64,000 nucleotides of DNA. It comes from Kofleriaceae bacterium (GTDB lineage Bacteria; Myxococcota_A; Polyangia; Haliangiales; Haliangiaceae). This document shows, piece after piece, positions 51,095 through 60,825 of the stretch (the stretch's first letter is position 1; each line of letters opens with the position of its first letter). Under the pieces are notes generated by a model, which worked only from the letters and a program-made list of their open reading frames with translations, did no database searches and was not told the DNA's origin. The position numbers were made by a program, and so were the translations under genes. The stretch is taken from positions 132,724-196,723 of the forward strand of contig JACKDR010000015.1 of assembly GCA_020633495.1 (NCBI GenBank), given 5' to 3'.

Positions 51095-52312
51095 ATGCGC
51101 TCCTCCACCTCGCCTCTGCTCGCCTGCCTCGCCCTGCTCACGGTCCCCGCGTGCGTCGCCGACGACGCGACCGGACCCGACGGCGGGGACCCACCCGACC
51201 CGGTCACCGCCGCGCTCGATCTCCCGTCGACGCCGTTCGACTACGACGACGAGCTGCCCGCCCACTTCCAGACCGCCGCGGTCCGCGCCCGCGACAACAC
51301 CCCGACCGACAACCCGATCACCTCCGACGGCGCCACCCTCGGCCGCGTCCTGTTCTACGACGTCACGCTGTCGGCCAGCGACACCGTCGCGTGCGCGACC
51401 TGCCACCAGCAGGACCACGCCTTCACCGACGCCCGCCGCTTCAGCGAGGGCTTCGACGGCGACCAGACCGACCGCAACTCGATGAGCACCATCGACGCGC
51501 GCTTCTACCTCGACGGCCGCTTCTTCTGGGACGAGCGCGCCGCGACCCTCGAGGACCAGGTGCTGATGCCGATCCAGAGCAGCGTCGAGATGGGCCTCAC
51601 CCTCGACGAGCTGGTCACCAAGGTCGCGGCCCAGCCGTACTACCCGTACCTGTTCGAGCGCGCCTTCGGCGACGCCGAGGTCACCAGCGATCGCATCGCC
51701 CGCGCCCTCGCCCAGTTCGTCCGCGCCCAGGTGTCGTACCGGTCGCCGTACGATCAGGCGCTGGCGCAGGTCGGCGACGTCGGCCGCCCGTTCCCCAGCT
51801 TCACCGTCGAGGAGGAGCGCGGCAAGCAGCTGTTCCTCGGCGCCGGCGGCTGCGGCGGCTGTCACCTCGACCCGGGGCCGGCGGCCGGGCCCGGTCCGCG
51901 CCCGAACCAGGCGATCTTCATGCTCGACTTCGCCACCAACAACGGGCTCGACGGCACCACCAACGTGGCCGACAACGGCGTCGGCGACATCACCGGTGAC
52001 CCCGTCGACGACGGCCGCTTCAAGTCGCCGTCGCTGCGCAACGTCGCGCTGACCGGGCCGTACATGCACGACGGCCGGCTCGAGACCCTCGACGACGTCA
52101 TCGACTTCTACGACCTCGAGGTCCAGCCGCACCCCAACCTCGACCCCCGCCTCCGCGTCCCGCCGACCGGTCCGGGCACGCCGCCGGGCGGGCCGCGCCA
52201 GCTCGGCCTCAGCGACGCCGACCACGCCGCCCTCAAGGCGTTCCTGGGCACGCTCACCGACCAGGCCCTGATCGACGACGTGCGCTTCTCGGATCCGTTC
52301 CGCCACGACTGA
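51095..52312 (+). CDS. MauG/CCP-type di-haem cytochrome c peroxidase lipoprotein
   Basis: 405 aa, two haem c-binding motifs: CATCH (Cys100, Cys103, His104) and CGGCH (Cys253, Cys256, His257). The lipobox TVPAC gives a lipidated Cys at 20. FKSPSLRNVALTGPYMHDGRLETLDDVI is the typical late MauG/CCP block. It would reduce hydrogen peroxide or oxidise a protein substrate in the periplasm. No partner gene is nearby. It lies before norR on the same strand, with a 74-base gap containing the norR promoter. Confidence 0.92.
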   Translation: MRSSTSPLLACLALLTVPACVADDATGPDGGDPPDPVTAALDLPSTPFDYDDELPAHFQTAAVRARDNTPTDNPITSDGATLGRVLFYDVTLSASDTVACATCHQQDHAFTDARRFSEGFDGDQTDRNSMSTIDARFYLDGRFFWDERAATLEDQVLMPIQSSVEMGLTLDELVTKVAAQPYYPYLFERAFGDAEVTSDRIARALAQFVRAQVSYRSPYDQALAQVGDVGRPFPSFTVEEERGKQLFLGAGGCGGCHLDPGPAAGPGPRPNQAIFMLDFATNNGLDGTTNVADNGVGDITGDPVDDGRFKSPSLRNVALTGPYMHDGRLETLDDVIDFYDLEVQPHPNLDPRLRVPPTGPGTPPGGPRQLGLSDADHAALKAFLGTLTDQALIDDVRFSDPFRHD

Positions 52313-52354
52313 GCGGCCGGCGGGGCGGGCCGGCGGGGCGGGCGGGCCGGCTGC

Positions 52355-52382
52355 GGCACGCCCGCTGCAATGTCGTTTCGAC
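52355..52382 (+). promoter_or_regulatory. sigma-54-type promoter of norR
   Basis: GGCACG (52355-52360) and TGCAA (52366-52370) with ten bases between the GG and GC pairs, the -24/-12 geometry of sigma-54 promoters. The predicted start is near 52380, inside the left arm of the norR inverted repeat, leaving a leader of only about seven bases before ATG 52387. Confidence 0.7.
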
Positions 52383-52386
52383 AGCC

Positions 52387-53979
<1,593 letters not shown>

Positions 53980-54028
53980 CGCGCCGCTAGTCCGGACCGA
54001 GACGGCGCCCCGCCGGGCGCGGCGTCGG

Positions 54029-54045
54029 CCCGCGAACTTCGCGGG
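54029..54045. promoter_or_regulatory. perfect palindrome CCCGCGAA-C-TTCGCGGG upstream of nos genes
   Basis: Eight-base perfect arms with one base between, 50 bases after the norR stop and 79 bases upstream of the predicted -24 element. It could be an upstream activator site or a hairpin at the norR transcript end; it does not have the GT-N7-AC form. Confidence 0.4.
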
Positions 54046-54123
54046 ATCAGTGCGCTCCGTGCGCCCACGCGAAGACGTTGCGATCCTCGAGATCGCGGCT
54101 GCAAGGTTTGCGTGCCGCGGCCC

Positions 54124-54137
54124 GGCATCGCGGTTGC
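54124..54137 (+). promoter_or_regulatory. sigma-54-type promoter of the nos operon
   Basis: GGCA (54124-54127) and TTGC (54134-54137) with ten bases between the GG and GC, the standard -24/-12 spacing. Start predicted near 54149. It directly follows norR, so regulation by NorR is likely. Confidence 0.7.
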
Positions 54138-54142
54138 TGTAG

Positions 54143-54168
54143 GGGCAGGTCGAGACACCGACCTGCCC
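54143..54168 (+). promoter_or_regulatory. 10-bp hairpin at the nos transcript start
   Basis: GGGCAGGTCG (54143-54152), loop AGACAC, CGACCTGCCC (54159-54168), perfect. It overlaps the predicted start point, so it is either an operator (GTCG...CGAC half-sites like those near norR but with a 6-base spacer) or a 5' mRNA stabiliser. An AAAGGA ribosome binding site follows at about 54171. Confidence 0.6.
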
Positions 54169-54183
54169 TGAAAGGAACCGACG

Positions 54184-54636
54184 ATGACGACCCTGCGTGT
54201 ATCCCTGACCGTCGCCGCGCTCGCTGCGGCCCTGGCCGCTGGCGCGGCCGCCTGCTCCAAGAGCGAGGCCGACAAGGGCGGCGGTGGTACGCAACCCGCG
54301 GCCAGCGGCGCCAGCACCACCACCGCCACCTCGGTGGTGAAGCCCGATCCGGCCAAGAAGGCCGCCGAGATCTTCGCCCAGCGCTGCACCCCGTGCCACG
54401 GCGCCGAGGGCCGCGGCGACGGCGCCGCCTCCGCCGGCCTCGATCCCAAGCCGCGCAACTTCCACGACGCCGAGTGGCAGGCGTCGGTCACCGACGAGCA
54501 CATCCAGACCATCGTGCACGTCGGCGGCGCCGCGGTCGGCAAGAGCGCCGCGATGCCGTCGAACCCCGACCTCAGCGATCCGGCCGTGCTGGCCGCGATC
54601 AAGGACTACGTCCGCGCGCTCGGCAAGCAGCCCTGA
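54184..54636 (+). CDS. cytochrome c lipoprotein of the nos cluster
   Basis: 150 aa. The lipobox-like AAAC puts the modified Cys at 24. The single haem c motif is CTPCH (Cys68, Cys71, His72), with later Met in SAAMPSNPD as axial-ligand candidate. Class I mono-haem cytochrome. As first nos gene, 26 bases before nosZ, it probably passes electrons to N2O reductase, a role taken by NosC-type cytochromes in clade II nos clusters. Ribosome binding site AAAGGA precedes it. Confidence 0.88.
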   Translation: MTTLRVSLTVAALAAALAAGAAACSKSEADKGGGGTQPAASGASTTTATSVVKPDPAKKAAEIFAQRCTPCHGAEGRGDGAASAGLDPKPRNFHDAEWQASVTDEHIQTIVHVGGAAVGKSAAMPSNPDLSDPAVLAAIKDYVRALGKQP

Positions 54637-54661
54637 CCACGGCCCGCTCCAGGAGACGACC

Positions 54662-56617
54662 ATGAAGCCAACCACCACCCTCGCGATCGCGATCGCGGCG
54701 TCCCTCGGCGTCGCGTGCTCGAGCTCGTCGAGCCCCCAGACCACCTCCGGCGGCGGAGGCGGTGGCGGCGTCGCCCAGCTCATGAAGGATCGCAACCTCA
54801 CCGAGGCCGACGTCACCGCCGCCCTCAAGACCTTCACCCCCAGCGGCCGCCACGACGAGTACTACATCTTCGCGTCGGGCGGTCACAGCGGCCAGGTCAT
54901 CGTCATCGGCGTGCCGTCGATGCGCATCCTCAAGTACATCGCCGTGTTCACGCCCGAGCCGTGGCAGGGCTACGGCTACGGCGACGAGTCGATGAAGATC
55001 CTCGCCGCGGGCCGGCGCCACGGCCACGACATCACCTGGGCCGACACCCACCACCCGGCGCTGTCCGAGACCGCGGGTGACTACGACGGCCAGTACCTGT
55101 TCATCAACGACAAGTCGAACCCGCGCGTCGCGGTGATCGACCTCAAGGACTTCACGACCAAGCAGATCGTCACCAGCCCGCTGATCGAGTCCGATCACGG
55201 CGCCACGATGGTCACGCCCGACACCGACTACGTGATCGAGTCGTCGCAGTACCCGGCCCCGCTCGGCGGCGAGTACGCCGACGTCAAGGAGTGGAACGAC
55301 AAGTACCGCGGCGCCGTCATCTTCTGGAAGTTCGACCGCGCCAAGGGCCGCATCGATCCGACGTCGTCGTTCGCGATCGAGCTGCCGCCGTACATGCAGG
55401 ACATCGCCGACGCCGGCAAGAAGGTCAGCGACGGCTGGATCTTCATCAACTCGCTCGACACCGAGCGGGCGTGGGGCGGCAACAAGGAGGGCAACCCGCC
55501 GCTCGAGTCGGGCGCGTCGCAGAACGACATGGACTACCTCCACGTCATCAACTGGAAGAAGGCCGCCGAGGTCGCCAAGGCCGGCAAGACCGAGCAGATC
55601 GCGGGCATGCCGGTGATCCGGCTGCAGACCGCGATCGACGAGGGCCTGCTGTACTTCGTGCCCGAGCCCAAGAGCCCGCACGGCGTCGACGTCACGCCCA
55701 GCGGCGAGGACATGGTCGTCAGCGGCAAGCTCGACACCCACACCACCGTCTACAGCTGGGCCCAGATGAAGGGCCTGATCGACGCCAAGGAGTTCGCGAC
55801 CAAGGATCCCTACGGCGTGCCGGTGCTGTCGTTCGAGAAGTCGATCCGCGGCCAGGCCGAGGTCGGGCTGGGCCCGCTGCACACCCAGTTCGACGGCGAC
55901 GGCTTCGCCTACACGTCGCTGTTCCTGGAGAGCGCGGTGGCCAAGTGGTCGCTGGCCAAGCTCGAGGTCGTCGAGAAGATCCCGGTCAACTACAACATCG
56001 GCCACCTGCTGACCGCCGAGGGCGACACCGTGTCGCCGGACGGCCACTACCTGGTCGCGATGAACAAGTGGGCGATCGATCGCTTCGCCCCGGTCGGCCC
56101 GCTGCTGCCGCAGAACTTCCAGCTCGTCGACCTGTCGGGCCCGAAGATGCAGCTGCTCTACGACATGCCGATCCCGCTGGGCGAGCCGCACTACGCGCAG
56201 ATGATCAAAGCCGACAAGATCAAGGCCGAGAACATCTACTCGCCCGCCGGCATCGATCCGTACACCGGCGAGCGCTCGGCCAACGCGGTCGAGCCCAACC
56301 AGGAGCGCATCGAGGTCAAGCCCGACGGCGTCCACGTCTACATGACCGCGATCCGCAGCCACTTCACCCCCGACATCATCCGGGTCAAGCAGGGCGACCA
56401 GGTCCACCTGCACATCACCAACATCGAGCAGGCCGACGACGCCACCCACGGCTTCGCGCTCGACTCCTACAACGTCAACCTCAGCCTCGAGCCCGGCGAG
56501 CACAACGACGTCGACTTCGTGGCCGACGCCGCCGGCGTGTTCCCGATGTACTGCACCGAGTTCTGCTCGGCGCTGCACCTCGAGATGGCCGGCTACTTCC
56601 TGGTGGAGCCCAAGTAG
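54662..56617 (+). CDS. nosZ: nitrous-oxide reductase, clade II type
   Basis: 651 aa. N-terminal Sec-type signal with Cys19 in SLGVACS (lipoprotein-like, imperfect box), not a Tat RR signal, as expected for clade II. CuZ ligands include His75, His130 and His131 (DTHHPALS). The CuA site is complete: His596, Cys631, Cys635, His639, Met642 in MYCTEFCSALHLEMAGY. It reduces N2O to N2 in the periplasm. ATG 54662 has GGAGACG before it. Next is nosD after 7 bases. Confidence 0.96.
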   Translation: MKPTTTLAIAIAASLGVACSSSSSPQTTSGGGGGGGVAQLMKDRNLTEADVTAALKTFTPSGRHDEYYIFASGGHSGQVIVIGVPSMRILKYIAVFTPEPWQGYGYGDESMKILAAGRRHGHDITWADTHHPALSETAGDYDGQYLFINDKSNPRVAVIDLKDFTTKQIVTSPLIESDHGATMVTPDTDYVIESSQYPAPLGGEYADVKEWNDKYRGAVIFWKFDRAKGRIDPTSSFAIELPPYMQDIADAGKKVSDGWIFINSLDTERAWGGNKEGNPPLESGASQNDMDYLHVINWKKAAEVAKAGKTEQIAGMPVIRLQTAIDEGLLYFVPEPKSPHGVDVTPSGEDMVVSGKLDTHTTVYSWAQMKGLIDAKEFATKDPYGVPVLSFEKSIRGQAEVGLGPLHTQFDGDGFAYTSLFLESAVAKWSLAKLEVVEKIPVNYNIGHLLTAEGDTVSPDGHYLVAMNKWAIDRFAPVGPLLPQNFQLVDLSGPKMQLLYDMPIPLGEPHYAQMIKADKIKAENIYSPAGIDPYTGERSANAVEPNQERIEVKPDGVHVYMTAIRSHFTPDIIRVKQGDQVHLHITNIEQADDATHGFALDSYNVNLSLEPGEHNDVDFVADAAGVFPMYCTEFCSALHLEMAGYFLVEPK

Positions 56618-56624
56618 GTCGATC

Positions 56625-57956
56625 GTGCGCGCCGTCGTCGCCATCGTCCCCCGCCTCGGCCTCGGCCTCGCGCTCGCCGGCGTCGCCGCGTGCGCGACCG
56701 ACGGCCACGCCGAGGTCGACGCCCGGCCAGCGCCGCCGGCGGCCCCCGCGGGCTGCCGCACGGTCGAGGCCGACGCCGACCTGGCGGTGGCGGTGGCGGG
56801 CGCGGCCGACGGCGACGCGCTGTGCCTGGCGCCGGGCCGGTTCACCGGGCCGGTGACGCTGGCCCGCCGGATCACGCTGTGGGGGCCGCGCGACGCGGTC
56901 GTCACCGCGCACGGCGGCGCCAGCGTCGTCACCGTCGCGGCCGCCGGCGCCCGGGTCGCCGGGTTCTCGATCGACGGCACCGGCGGCAGCTACGACGCCT
57001 TCGACGCCGCGGTCCACGTCATCGCCGACGACGTCGTCGTCGAGGGCGTCGAGGTCGACCACTCGGTCTACGGCATCCTGGTCGAGAAGGCCAACCGGGC
57101 CACGGTGCGCGGCAACGTCGTCCGCGGCGATGCCGCCACCGCGATGGGCCTGCGCGGCGACACGATCCGGCTGTGGGAGACCCGCGACTCGATCGTCGAG
57201 GACAACCTGGTCGAGGACGGCCGCGACCTGGTCGTCTGGTACTCGAGCGGCAACCGCGTCGCGCGCAACCGGGTGCTGCGCGGCCGCTACGGCACCCACC
57301 TGATGTACAGCCACGACAACGTCATCGAGGACAACCGCTACCTCGACGGCGTCGTCGGCATCTTCGTCATGTACAGCCACGGCGTGACGCTGCGCCGCAA
57401 CCTGATCAGCGACGCCGCCGGCGCCGCCGGCATGGCGATCGGGCTCAAGGACTCCGGCAACATGGTCGTCGAGCACAACCTGCTGGTGCGCGATCGCACC
57501 GGCCTGTACCTCGACCAGACCCCCAACCAGCGCGGCGACACGCTGGCGATCCGCGGCAACGTGATCCGCCAGTGCGACGTCGCGATCGCGTTCCACACGA
57601 CGCCGCAGGGCACGACGATCGTCGACAACGACCTCGCCGATGACCTCGAGCCGGTCCGCACCGAGAGCGGCGTCGAGCCGACCGCGGCGACCTGGCGCGG
57701 CAACTACTACGACGACTACGTCGGCTACGATCTCGACGACGACGGCGTCGGCGACCTGCCTCACGAGGCGCGGTCGGCGTCGGAGACGCTGATCGCCGGC
57801 CACCCCGACCTGGCGTTCTTCCGCGGCGGCCCGGTCATGGGCGCGATCGACGCCGGCAGCAAGCTCTTGCCGCTGTGGCAGCCGCGGATCCTGCTGGTCG
57901 ATCCGGCGCCGCGGATGCGACCCCACGATCCCGAGGAGGTGCTGCGTGCGCGTTGA
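56625..57956 (+). CDS. nosD: NosD, periplasmic copper-insertion protein
   Basis: 443 aa. Signal peptide or lipoprotein signal (LALAGVAAC, Cys near 24). Then right-handed parallel beta-helix repeats (NosD/CASH type): VYGILVEKANRATVRGNVVRGD, HLMYSHDNVIEDNRYLDG, FVMYSHGVTLRRNLI, and so on. It forms with NosF and NosY the ABC-type complex that matures the CuZ site. ATG 56625 follows nosZ by 7 bases; the 3' end overlaps nosF by 11 bases. Confidence 0.93.
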   Translation: MRAVVAIVPRLGLGLALAGVAACATDGHAEVDARPAPPAAPAGCRTVEADADLAVAVAGAADGDALCLAPGRFTGPVTLARRITLWGPRDAVVTAHGGASVVTVAAAGARVAGFSIDGTGGSYDAFDAAVHVIADDVVVEGVEVDHSVYGILVEKANRATVRGNVVRGDAATAMGLRGDTIRLWETRDSIVEDNLVEDGRDLVVWYSSGNRVARNRVLRGRYGTHLMYSHDNVIEDNRYLDGVVGIFVMYSHGVTLRRNLISDAAGAAGMAIGLKDSGNMVVEHNLLVRDRTGLYLDQTPNQRGDTLAIRGNVIRQCDVAIAFHTTPQGTTIVDNDLADDLEPVRTESGVEPTAATWRGNYYDDYVGYDLDDDGVGDLPHEARSASETLIAGHPDLAFFRGGPVMGAIDAGSKLLPLWQPRILLVDPAPRMRPHDPEEVLRAR

Positions 57957-58839
57957 GCTCCACCACGTCGTCAAGCGCTACGGCAAGCTGGCCGCGCTGG
58001 CCGGCGTCGATCTCGACCTGGCCAGCGGCACCCGGATCGCGCTGATCGGCCCCAACGGCTCGGGCAAGACCACGCTGACCCGCGCGGTCATGGGCCTGGT
58101 CGAGCACGACGGCGAGATCCGCCTCGACGGCCGGGCCGGCGCCGCCGCGCGCGCCGCGCTGGCGCCGCGGATCGCGTACGTGCCGCAGATCGCGCCCCAG
58201 ATGGCGGCGACGGTCGGCGACCTGGTCCGCACCGTCGCCGGCGTCCGCGGCCTGGCGCCGCGCGCGATCGTCGACGTCGCCGCGGCGCTCGGCCTCGAGG
58301 TCGCGACCGTCAAGGACCGCGCGTTCCGCGGCCTGTCGGGCGGCATGAAGCAGAAGCTCCTGATCGCGCTGGCGCTGGGCGCGCGGCCGGACCTGATCAT
58401 CCTCGACGAGCCGACCGCCAGCCTCGACGCCGAGGCCCGGGCCCGCTTCGTCGAGCTCGAGCGCGAGCTGCTGGCCGGCGCCACCGTGATCCTGTGCTCG
58501 CACCGGCTCGACGAGCTGCGCGCGATGGTCCATCGCGTGGTCGCGCTCGCCGACGGCAAGATCGTCCACGACGGCGCCGCCGACGCCTACGTCACCGGCC
58601 ACACCCACTCGATCTTCGAGCTGCTGGTCGGCGACGTCGCGGCCAACGACGCCGCCGCGACCTGGCTGGCGACCGAGGGCTTCGCGCGCACCGCCGGCGG
58701 CTGGTGGAGCCGCGCCGTCGATCACGACGCCAAGATGCGGCTCTTGCCCGAGGCGATGACCGTGCTGGGCCCGGCGCTGCGCGACGTCGTGGTCCGCGAT
58801 CTCGACCGCGTCACGGTCGCCGGCGAGGTGGCGTCGTGA
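57946..58839 (+). CDS. nosF: NosF, ABC-transporter ATPase
   Basis: 297 aa. Walker A GPNGSGKTT (about 34-42), signature LSGGMKQKL, Walker B LIILDEPTASLDAE, H-loop CSHRLDE. The C-terminal ~80 residues are as in other NosF proteins. GTG 57946 overlaps the end of nosD. It drives the NosDFY complex that supplies sulphur or supports copper-sulphur cluster assembly of NosZ. Confidence 0.93.
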   Translation: MRVELHHVVKRYGKLAALAGVDLDLASGTRIALIGPNGSGKTTLTRAVMGLVEHDGEIRLDGRAGAAARAALAPRIAYVPQIAPQMAATVGDLVRTVAGVRGLAPRAIVDVAAALGLEVATVKDRAFRGLSGGMKQKLLIALALGARPDLIILDEPTASLDAEARARFVELERELLAGATVILCSHRLDELRAMVHRVVALADGKIVHDGAADAYVTGHTHSIFELLVGDVAANDAAATWLATEGFARTAGGWWSRAVDHDAKMRLLPEAMTVLGPALRDVVVRDLDRVTVAGEVAS

Positions 58840-59273
58840 GGGCGCGCGGGCTGGTGCTGGGCGCCGCGGTCGCGCTGGTCGCCGCGATCGTCGTGGTCGT
58901 CGTCCGCGGCGCCGGCGGCGTCCCCGACGAGCCGCAGCCGGTGGCCTGGGACCAGGCCGTGTGCGGCCACTGCCACATGCACGTCGGCGAGCCGCGCTTC
59001 GCCGCCCAGCTGATCACCGACGCCGGCGAGGTCGTCAACTTCGACGACGTCGGCTGCGCGCTGCGCTACCTGCGCGAGCGGCGCCCCGCGGTCCACCGGC
59101 TGTGGTTCCACGGCGAGGGCGACGCCTGGATCGCGGCCGATCGCGCCGCGTTCGTCGCCGCGCCGCGGACCCCGATGGGCTCGGGGCTGATGGCGGTCGA
59201 GGTCGGCACGCCGGGCGCGCGCGGCCTCGACGACGTCGAGCGCGATCTCGACAAGACGGGAGGCCTGCCATGA
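58836..59273 (+). CDS. nosL: NosL-like copper chaperone, membrane-anchored variant
   Basis: 145 aa. The GTG start overlaps the nosF stop (GTGA). An N-terminal TM helix (GLVLGAAVALVAAIVVVVVRG) replaces the usual lipobox. The metal motif is CGHCHMHVGEPRFAAQLI, where the typical NosL form is CGMxCGM...PRFAAQ; the Met/Cys pair is replaced by a His-rich set. FDDVGCALRYL and MGSGLMA follow as in NosL. It would deliver Cu(I) to NosZ. Overlap ATGA with nosY. Confidence 0.82.
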   Translation: MRARGLVLGAAVALVAAIVVVVVRGAGGVPDEPQPVAWDQAVCGHCHMHVGEPRFAAQLITDAGEVVNFDDVGCALRYLRERRPAVHRLWFHGEGDAWIAADRAAFVAAPRTPMGSGLMAVEVGTPGARGLDDVERDLDKTGGLP

Positions 59274-60106
59274 GCTACGGACGCGAGGTGGCGGCGGCGG
59301 CACGGCTCGATCTGGCCGAGGTGCTGCGGTCGCGGTGGATCGTCTTCTGCGCCGCGGTCTACGCGGTGCTCGCCGGGGTCCTGGTCCTGGTCGGCATGCG
59401 CGAGTCGACGGTGCTCGGCTTCACCGGCATGGGCCGGGTCCTGCTCACGTTCAGCCACGCGCTGGTGCTGGTGCTGCCGCTGCTGGCGCTGACCGCGACC
59501 GGCCAGGTGGTCGGGCGGGCCCGCGACGACGGCAGCCTCGAGCTGCTCTTGAGCCAGCCGATCCGTCGCGGCGCCTGGCTCGCCGGCGTCACGCTGGTGC
59601 GGCTCGCGGTGCTGATCGTGCCGCTGGTCGTGCTGGTCATCGGCATCGGCCTGTACGGCCAGGCCCGCGGCCAGGTGATCCCCTGGGGCTTCGTGTGGCG
59701 GGTGCTGTTCATCTCGAGCGCGCTCTTGTGGGCGTTCGTCGGCATCGGCATCGCGATCTCGGTGCTGGTCCGCAACCAGGCCCGCGCGATCACCTACGTC
59801 GTGCTGGCGTGGGCGCTGGCGGTGGCGCTGCTCGACGTCGGCCTGGTCACGCTGATGCTCAAGTGGCGGCTCGATCCGCACGCCGTCTTCACGCTGGCCG
59901 CGCTCAACCCGGTCCAGGACGCGCGCCTGGCGCTGCTGTCCAACCTCGACCCCGACCTCGGCACCCTGGGCCCGGTCGGCTTCTACCTGTCGACGCGGGT
60001 CGGCCAGAGCAACCTCTACGTCCTGGGGCTGCTGTGGCCGGCCGTGCTCGGCACGATCGCGTGGGTGGTGGCCCTCCTCGGCTTCCGCAAGGGAGACGTG
60101 TCGTGA
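59270..60106 (+). CDS. nosY: NosY, ABC-transporter permease
   Basis: 278 aa, about six TM segments, with the ABC-2 permease block GRARDDGSLELLLSQPIRRGAWLAG near residues 83-107. ATG 59270 overlaps the nosL stop (ATGA). It forms the membrane part of the NosDFY complex. The signs fit other NosY proteins: ARLDLAEVLRSRW at the start and a C-terminal TM helix. Confidence 0.9.
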   Translation: MSYGREVAAAARLDLAEVLRSRWIVFCAAVYAVLAGVLVLVGMRESTVLGFTGMGRVLLTFSHALVLVLPLLALTATGQVVGRARDDGSLELLLSQPIRRGAWLAGVTLVRLAVLIVPLVVLVIGIGLYGQARGQVIPWGFVWRVLFISSALLWAFVGIGIAISVLVRNQARAITYVVLAWALAVALLDVGLVTLMLKWRLDPHAVFTLAALNPVQDARLALLSNLDPDLGTLGPVGFYLSTRVGQSNLYVLGLLWPAVLGTIAWVVALLGFRKGDVS

Positions 60107-60131
60107 TCGCCACCCGCGCCGGAGGCTCGCC

Positions 60132-60812
60132 ATGAAGCACGCGCTCGCTCGATTCTATCAGTTCCTCGATCGTCCCATCACGTGGTGGAGCCGGATCGTG
60201 CTCGTCGTGCTGGTCGTGCCGCTGTTGCTGTCGTTCACCGCGCCGCTGTGGAAGATCACGCTGACCGCGCCGCAGTACCCGCACGGGCTGCACATGGACA
60301 TCTACGCCCACAAGCTCGACGGCGGCCACGACGGCCACGACATCACCGAGATCAACACCCTCAACCACTACATCGGCATGCACAAGATCGACCGCGCCGA
60401 GCTCAACGAGCTCGACTGGATGCCGTTCGCGGTGCTGGCGCTGGCGCTGCTGGCGCTGCGCTGCGCGGCGATCGGCAACGTCCGCATGCTGATCGATCTC
60501 GCGGTGGTGACCGGGTTCATCTCGCTCTACTCGATGGGGCGCTTCGTCTACAAGATGTACACCTACGGCCACAACCTCGACCCGCACGCGCCGCTGACGA
60601 TCAAGCCGTTCACGCCGGCGATCTTCGGGCGCAAGCAGATCGCCAACTTCGCCACCGAGAGCTACCCGCAGCTGGGCAGCGTCCTGATCGGCATCTTCGT
60701 CACCGGCGTCGCCGGGCTGACCCTGTACCACCTGATCGCCGGCCGCCTGGCCGCGGCGCGCGGCGACCGCACGCCGGCGCCGCCGGCGTCGACCTCGGCG
60801 GTCCCGGCGTAG
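60132..60812 (+). CDS. nos-cluster multi-pass membrane protein
   Basis: 226 aa, four TM helices (residues 20-42, 92-116, 118-138, 178-205). The segment after the first helix (QYPHGLHMDIYAHKLDGG, EINTLNHYIGMHKI) is His-rich, with six or more His residues, and probably faces the periplasm. It resembles an uncharacterised membrane protein found in clade II nos clusters. Copper handling or electron transfer are the natural guesses. ATG 60132 has GGAGG upstream and follows nosY by 25 bases. Confidence 0.78.
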   Translation: MKHALARFYQFLDRPITWWSRIVLVVLVVPLLLSFTAPLWKITLTAPQYPHGLHMDIYAHKLDGGHDGHDITEINTLNHYIGMHKIDRAELNELDWMPFAVLALALLALRCAAIGNVRMLIDLAVVTGFISLYSMGRFVYKMYTYGHNLDPHAPLTIKPFTPAIFGRKQIANFATESYPQLGSVLIGIFVTGVAGLTLYHLIAGRLAAARGDRTPAPPASTSAVPA

Positions 60813-60825
60813 CCGGGCGTCGCCG

